From Trichuris trichiura (taxonomy: Eukaryota; Nematoda; Enoplea; Trichinellida; Trichuridae): DNA of 64,000 bases. The first letter of the stretch is position 1. Each line of letters starts with the position of its first letter. Under the pieces are notes generated by a model. It was not told the DNA's origin. It ran no database searches and was given only the letters and a program-made list of their open reading frames with translations. Position numbers and translations under genes: made by a program. Of this stretch, positions 58,306 to 64,000 are shown piece by piece. Location of the stretch: the NCBI GenBank assembly GCA_037903355.1, contig JBAJFE010000008.1, positions 434,001 through 498,000 of the forward strand, read 5' to 3'.

Positions 58306-60467
58306 CTACAAAAAAAATGCAAATAGCCTCAAGTTCAACAAAGTATATCAGTTGGCGGGAAACCTATTTCCTTTAGCGTCAATAGGCTAACGGAGGAACG
58401 AATGCCTACGTTATGCAGAGATATTAATTTAGCTCGTCTTTCAGGCAATGAAAAATGGGTGTCTCCATTGCGAGACAAAAATGACGGACAGGAACGCGCG
58501 GAATGGTCTTAAAAATGTTAGCACGGTTGGTCGAAATTCGTTAGTCAGCCTTTGGCGCTCAAAGAAGCCATTTGAACACAGAGTGAGAGAGCCACTTAAA
58601 GCGTACTAAATTTTTGACTACGTCAAAGCGACACTGCCTACCAAACGTAAAGGCAAAGCGAAGGGACCTCAATTTTAGTAAGTTGAAGAAGAACGTCAAA
58701 GCTTCGAGAAGCGACTTAAACGCTGAGAAACGCAAACACATCTGGACGATGATCTAATACGAGTCTGAATAGCTTCTGTTGCATTGCGAGACGAGGAAAT
58801 CACACAAAATTGATCCCGCTCTCTCTTAGTGAGCAAATACGCAACACTGCCAGACGCGAGGCATTACTGCTATAGGAAAAGCCGTTACGCGATGGAACGT
58901 TGAGAGGAGAATAATTAATGATGACAACTTACTTATACAACCACTGCAGCATTTACTGCGGAGTCGATTTCTATTAAGGTTACCAATTAGCCTACAAAAT
59001 CCATTCGCGAAATGTTCCTTATCAAAGATTGCTACGGAAAAGTGAAAAATAGGCTCGTAGGCTGCCAACGACAAAATGGTCATAGAGAAACAAAGCATTT
59101 CCGCTTTACGCATCGTTCCATTGGCTGGTGACCGACCGCGCCAACAAGTACAACAACTATGTTGGAACTTCGGCAAACAACCAATGAATGAAATGCGCCA
59201 GCGCTATTACTATATTGAAAAATGGGGTCGCCACTTTGTCAACGAAACATTGTCGCGCCGGTCGTTGACCACTTGCAACGCCGATCATCGACAGCCAATC
59301 GACAAAAAAGGTAACAACAAGATCATTGGCTCAATTGACTCGTCAAAAGGACAGAAGTTCTCTTTGTTCAAGCGAGCCAATAATCAATGCTTGCCGCGAG
59401 CATTAATGCCAACGCCGAAGCCGCATCATCGTTTAAGCTAAGCAGAATTAACAAAACAAACAAAAACCCGCAGCCACCGCCAAAACAAACGCGTAAAGAA
59501 GAACAGACAAGCGACCAAAACTCAAACTGGTTGGCGCCGTCCGCGATTATCCAAAAAAAGGTATTCTGCTTAAGGCCAACTTTCAAGCAACAACCCTCAG
59601 AAAAGGGCTTTTCCAAGAAAACGTATGCAAATTAGCCAAATAGGAGCCTCGGCTTGAAAATGAGCATTTTTGAAAAATTACCAACCAACCAAGCGAACAG
59701 GCAACGGGCGCTGAAGAAGAAGAATAAGCTCTTAGGTCGATTGTAGCGCCACCTGGCAAACGTATATGCTCAGAGCTACTTTTCGGCGTTTCGCCCTGCT
59801 CACGCAACGTCATTTGGTTGACGCGAAAACGCAAAGAGCAATTAGCGATTTGCAAAAACGTACGACGAAGACGAGGAGGACGACCAACGTTCGGCCGGTC
59901 AACAAACAACAACCTGTGCATATGGGCGCCATCGTCGTTTAAGACGGAGGCAAATTAAAAAAATTGTATTAGCTCGCTTTGCTTGAAAACAAACATCTTT
60001 TCGTTAGCAAACAGCAACGCTTCAACGAACTACTTCATTCTTAAGGGGACGTTTATACGGAGGTGGACGCACGGGCTTCGCCCGTGCGTCCACCTCCGTA
60101 TAAACGTCCCCTTAAGATTCCCATAAGCGCCTCAACGCTCTAGGCAGACGACTACGAGATATGAGCGTAACAAAAGTATGAAATAAAATTGTTAAGGTGT
60201 TTTGTACAAAACACCGTCTCGGCAATAAACCCGTAGGATATACGCGGCTGACAAGCGCATTGTTGCGCGCATTCCAAGCATCTCACTTTTCCGGCAAAGT
60301 GTAAACTTTACCTTCTGAAAAGATGGAGATAAGTTTGGCGCGTCGAAAGGAATTTGACGGCCACTGATGGCAACCCGCGTCAAAGTTAGACAAGTTGGCA
60401 GGAATACGGGGAGGGGGGACGTTATGCAAATGAACTGAACGAGCTTAAGGGAGTGTGTATTACTTAC
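58306..60467. other. Upstream DNA, possible 5'UTR intron
   Basis: 2.2 kb immediately upstream of the start exon. It ends in TTTTTTTTGTAG at the ATG and, at the other end, in a strong GTAAGTA donor (60461-60467). If both are used this is a 5'UTR intron. It contains one perfect hairpin (60040-60115). Short ORFs in it show no domains. Confidence 0.5.
60040..60115. repeat. Perfect hairpin, 37-bp arms, 2-bp loop
   Basis: The arms CTTAAGGGGACGTTTATACG and onward to GCACGGGC are repeated exactly in complement with only TT between. GC-rich at the tip. Confidence 0.92.
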
Positions 60468-60564
60468 CGAGTTGAAGATGACGAATGGATTGGTATTAAG
60501 ATGGGAAGATGAAAATGGGAAGACGAAAATGAGTTAAGAAGAATGCCGGCAGGCGTCTTTTATT
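60468..60564 (-). promoter_or_regulatory. Candidate first (non-coding) exon and TATA-like box
   Basis: On the minus strand an AATAAAAGAC box (60555-60564) is followed by a pyrimidine-rich stretch with no ATG, then CTCG and the donor GTAAGTAATAC. Upstream is a CpG-rich run (GCGCGCGCAG, about 60610-60620). This fits a TATA promoter and 5'UTR exon for the giant gene but rests on pattern alone. Confidence 0.35.
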
Positions 60565-62676
60565 CTTTTCCCGGAAAAGTGAAGAAGAAGAAGAAGAGAA
60601 GCTAACCGCTGCGCGCGCGCAGCCGAACTGAGAAAATGCGACTTTGTTGATCAGTGCTCTCTGTCTCGCAAGCACCGCCAGTTGGTGCCGACTAGTTGAG
60701 TCCGGAACCTCAGTTGAGGATAAAAATAACCTGCTCGCAGCTGAGCAATATGAGTTGCCGAATAGAATACTTCAACTCCTTCTCTCTTACTCACTCACAC
60801 ACGCTCAACCTCTTTCTCAACTTCGGCTGGCAAATGAAGTCAATAAACGTCCCTTCTAAACGTACAGCTGTGGCGGCATAACGTCGGCTCAAGCAACGAC
60901 ATCCAACAGCTGCCGACAGCTTCCAACTGGAAACGTATCATTCGTAGTTTTAACCCTATGACACATGAATAATACTGCTGCTCACCAATAGCAGCATTGC
61001 AGCCTAACCTTTGTTGGACGACTCATCGTTTTCTTCCCGCCCGCGCGTATATATAGTCATCTTTGCAACTATATGCTTATCGCCTTGTTGGAACAAAGAC
61101 AACAGCAACAAAGATATTGGAGCTCGAGAAGTTAAAGCAAACATACAAACTTTACAAAGTGGAAAGCCGCTGATCGTAAGCTTTTCAAAATGCTTACGAT
61201 GAGAAGGAATTATTTGCCATTAAGAAAAAGCACTGACACCGCCACGTATTTTTCAAAAAAAAAAGACAGCGCGTCTCTCCTCTTCTCTTCCGGGGAAGAA
61301 TAGGGAAACTTTATTCTCTTCTTCAAACCTACACAAAGAAATGGGCAGCTCGTTGCATTGCAAAAAAAACGCTCTGAGCAACCACTGCGAGTACCCACCT
61401 GTCGCCGAAGCGAACACGCTGGAAAAAGAAGATTAACGTATTATTGCGTATAATGTCTAGACAACAAACACTGCTTAAAAACGTTTTCCATTTGTTGATT
61501 TAAAAAAAAGAGAAAAGAAGACGAATTTAGATTTTCGATTCCGCTTTGAGATAAGGTTGGATAAGCAAGCAGCTGGGCGTGTTGGGACACCATGCAACAC
61601 AAAGCCTAAGCTAAGGCTATTCAACGAGCAATAGGTTAGAAAACGTTGCCTAAGGCTCGTTGGGTGCTTCAACAAAGTTAAAAACGTTTTTTCTAAAAAG
61701 GGAGGGGTTAAGTAGGCGGCTGAAAATCTCCTTCATTGGCAAGTGGTAGCACAACTCAAAAAGGCTTTAATTTATGCGGGGACAACTGTCTATGCTAATT
61801 AGTGACATTGGACTTTAATATGTACTTTGTAGACGATACTATAAATGGCGATGACATTGCAAGGCATTTTGGTAGTAGCAGCTGCTGCTAATGAATAGAA
61901 CTGTGCCTTATCATATCAAAAATATACGAAGGGAATTTGATTCAAAGAGTTCCCATTGTTGGAAAGGACAAATTCTTGCCTGCAAAGCATGGCTGAAAGA
62001 ATTGCGAATGGATACGTTGCGAGTACGACCGACCGGTTGCAAACAGGACTACAATGAAAGTTCGACGACGGATGACAACAAAATAACCAATTGACGATTT
62101 CTCTAAGCGTTGAGAATGGGACAACAACCTATTGGTGCGCTCTTTTTCGTTTACAAAAACCGCATTGGCTTCAACGAGATTTCAACAATTCAACGCGGTT
62201 ACTTCCGTTGAAAAAGAAGCAACAAGCAAGAAACCACGCAAATGCTACTGGGAGAGTTGTAAACAAAATCGTCAATGCAAACAGTAAGCAACGAAATGGC
62301 CTTAAAAACTCGCCTACGCAACCGGTTGGACAATTATTTAAGTTGGAACATTGTCCGGTCCGGTTGGGTCCAAAATAAGTTATTGAGACGATCCCCGTTT
62401 TTAAAATATGCCTTCCGACCCTCAAACGCCCATTGGCGAACGTACGCGCGCAAGGTCAATCTATCCCGAAAACGCCCGCTTATTATTAATAACCCATATG
62501 CGCATCGAAGCCTAACTTAATGGCGGCAATTATATGGCATGAATAGGCCATAGACTAAAACGTGCTTAGGTGCTGATAGGCATACAACTTGTAAGCCGGC
62601 GGTAGGCGCCATTATAGGGCTCAAAGAGTCTTTCGCAAAAACCTTGAAAACAAAACCTAGTTGCTTTCTTCCTCCT

Positions 62677-62741
62677 CCTAAGCCTAAGCCTAAGCCTAAA
62701 ATGGATATAGCCTTTAGGTTTAGGCTTAGGCTTAGGCTTAA
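62677..62741. repeat. Inverted interstitial TTAGGC (nematode telomere) array
   Basis: About four CCTAAG units (62677-62699) face about four TTAGGC units (62714-62741) across a 14-bp spacer. TTAGGC is the nematode telomere hexamer. Degenerate shorter runs occur at 34474, 55035 and 61603. Confidence 0.85.
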
Positions 62742-62940
62742 GCGGCGTACGCCAGACTGATGGGAGAAAGCAATCAACCTTGGTAATTCAGAATTTTTGC
62801 CTTTCGGGATTTTGAACAGCACCGAATTATTGTACAACCTTCAGCCTAGGATTAGGCTGCGGCAAAAGATAAAGAATAACTTCTACATAAGCTTAGCGCA
62901 TCATCGAAAGAATACGTCACAAATAAATGTTAAAATAGCT

Positions 62941-63211
62941 CATTTTGGCTTCTTTTGTACGGATTTTCTGTGTCCCGTTGAATAAACTTTTATTAATAAA
63001 CTTTTCTTAATAAAATGTCCGTAGCTTTCGGGTCCGAACTTGACCCGTCATCAGCGGTCTAAGGATTGACGTATCGCATACGTCAATCCTTAGACCGCTG
63101 ATGACGGGTCAAGTTCGGACCCGAAAGCTACGGACATTTTATTAAGAAAAGTTTATTAATAAAAGTTTATTCAACGGGACACAGAAAATCCGTACAAAAG
63201 AAGCCAAAATG
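62941..63211. repeat. Foldback element, family member 2 (perfect 134-bp arms)
   Basis: Left arm 62941-63074 and right arm 63078-63211 appear fully complementary around a 3-bp loop (CGC). Boxes GTGTCCCGTTGA, GACCCGAAAGCT and CCCGTCATCAGCGGT are shared with the 45.2-kb foldback. Confidence 0.92.
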
Positions 63212-63534
63212 AAATTATTTGGTCCCGTACGAAGACATTATATCTTCAAAATAGCTCATTATGCAAATAATAATTAATTACTAATAAGGCAGGAAGTGCG
63301 AGCACACCAGCCGAGGGTATACTTGAAAAAAATTTAAATAAGGGAGAACAAGTTTTCAAAAATGTCAACTCTAATAAAATATGTACTCAAAAGCTGCAGG
63401 CTGATTGATTGTTACAGATGGTGTTTACATTAAATCGAAAAAGCAGAATTTGAGCAGCATAATAGGCAACAGTTCCTTTGCGACTAAGCGCAACGAAAAC
63501 GGAGTTGACTCTACGTCATGCCAAACCTTTCCTT

Positions 63535-63619
63535 TTTTTACGCAATGTGAGGGCGGCAAAAACGTATAAATGCTTATGGCGCCTTTATACGTTTTTGCCG
63601 CCCTCACATTGCGTAAAAA
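63535..63619. repeat. Hairpin with about 36-bp perfect arms
   Basis: TTTTTACGCAATGTGAGGGC and onward to CGTATAAA, repeated in complement around a 13-bp loop. Unrelated in sequence to the other hairpins. Confidence 0.88.
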
Positions 63620-64000
63620 GCGAGAAAGGGACGCTAATACGTGGAACTGTTGCCTAAGGAGTGGCGCTCATTTTTGGCGGGAAACCGCAAAAATTTTTGG
63701 AGCAATGAAAACTTCTCGGCTTACCCGTCGATTCTAGTCGACAACATGATTTTGCAACACGGCGGAACAAACGATAAACAGCTTGAAACGGTCAGAGCAG
63801 AATTTCCCTTGTTACGTATACAGTAATAATACGCGCAGGTTAGACTTATTCTATTGTTTAGCAAAAAGAGGGGGAAACCGCTCAGCTAATAACTTATCAA
63901 AGCTGAAAGAGAACAACAAACTTTCCAACTCGCCAAACAACAAAACTGTACCCGACTCCGATCGATAAAGTAAAATTTAAAAAATAGCGCGAGCAGAGCA

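Larger units (their letters stand above)
60565..64000. other. Upstream intergenic DNA
   Basis: 3.4 kb with no ORF above about 110 codons and no domain. Contains an inverted TTAGGC array, a 134-bp-arm foldback and a 36-bp-arm hairpin. No second gene could be supported. Confidence 0.6.

Noticed and set aside
59076..59441. Plus-strand ORF of 121 codons upstream of the gene
   Set aside because: No domain, no repeat pattern and no plausible splice partners; likely chance.
62677..62741. True chromosome end
   Set aside because: The array is only about 65 bp, inverted, and followed by more than 1 kb of ordinary sequence.
58306..64000. A second gene or tRNA upstream
   Set aside because: No long ORF, splice-linked exon set or tRNA-like fold could be found by eye on either strand.

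Overview
The window is animal nuclear DNA and holds the 5' part of one giant muscle gene on the minus strand, running from an ATG at 58305 to beyond base 1. I joined 45 coding exons by hand from the reverse complement. Every junction keeps one open frame, giving 35,031 coding bases, or 11,677 codons, with no stop before the left edge. Splice sites are GT-AG except one GC-AG pair. Interstitial TTAGGC arrays (the nematode telomere hexamer) point to a nematode; moderate GC and multi-kb introns would fit clade I (Trichuris-like), but that is a guess. I see no bacterial or plasmid features.

Layout in transcription order. 58306-64000: non-coding upstream DNA with hairpins, an inverted TTAGGC array and a candidate promoter with a 5'UTR exon near 60.47-60.56 kb. 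54138-58305: five N-terminal immunoglobulin (Ig) domains with unlike linkers. 36342-54077: kettin-type Ig domains separated by linkers of about 35 residues that carry a recurring HPxSxxKIxxLE motif. 29622-36288: more divergent Ig domains and charged linkers. 22447-27011: Ig domains 33-35, then the first low-complexity spring. 16032-20045: second spring and one isolated Ig domain (Ig36). 1-15385: a third, huge spring that includes a single 12,363-bp exon. No fibronectin-III or kinase domain lies in the window; if the gene has them they are past the left edge.

The gene reads as one sarcomeric filament. The kettin part would bind actin near the dense body or Z-disc and the springs would span the I-band. 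The order (about 35 kettin Ig domains, then springs) resembles insect Sallimus. As I recall, C. elegans carries kettin (ketn-1) and titin (ttn-1) as separate genes. The springs are poor in proline and built from a degenerate Glu/Ser/Ala/Val unit of about 40 residues, unlike classical PEVK.

The long introns hold a 1-kb dispersed repeat in two copies, several long near-perfect foldbacks (two clearly of one family), AT microsatellites, and two strongly over-represented short motifs (ATGCAAAT and AATCCCGA). All coordinates were counted by eye and checked by reading-frame phase; an error of a base or two is possible.
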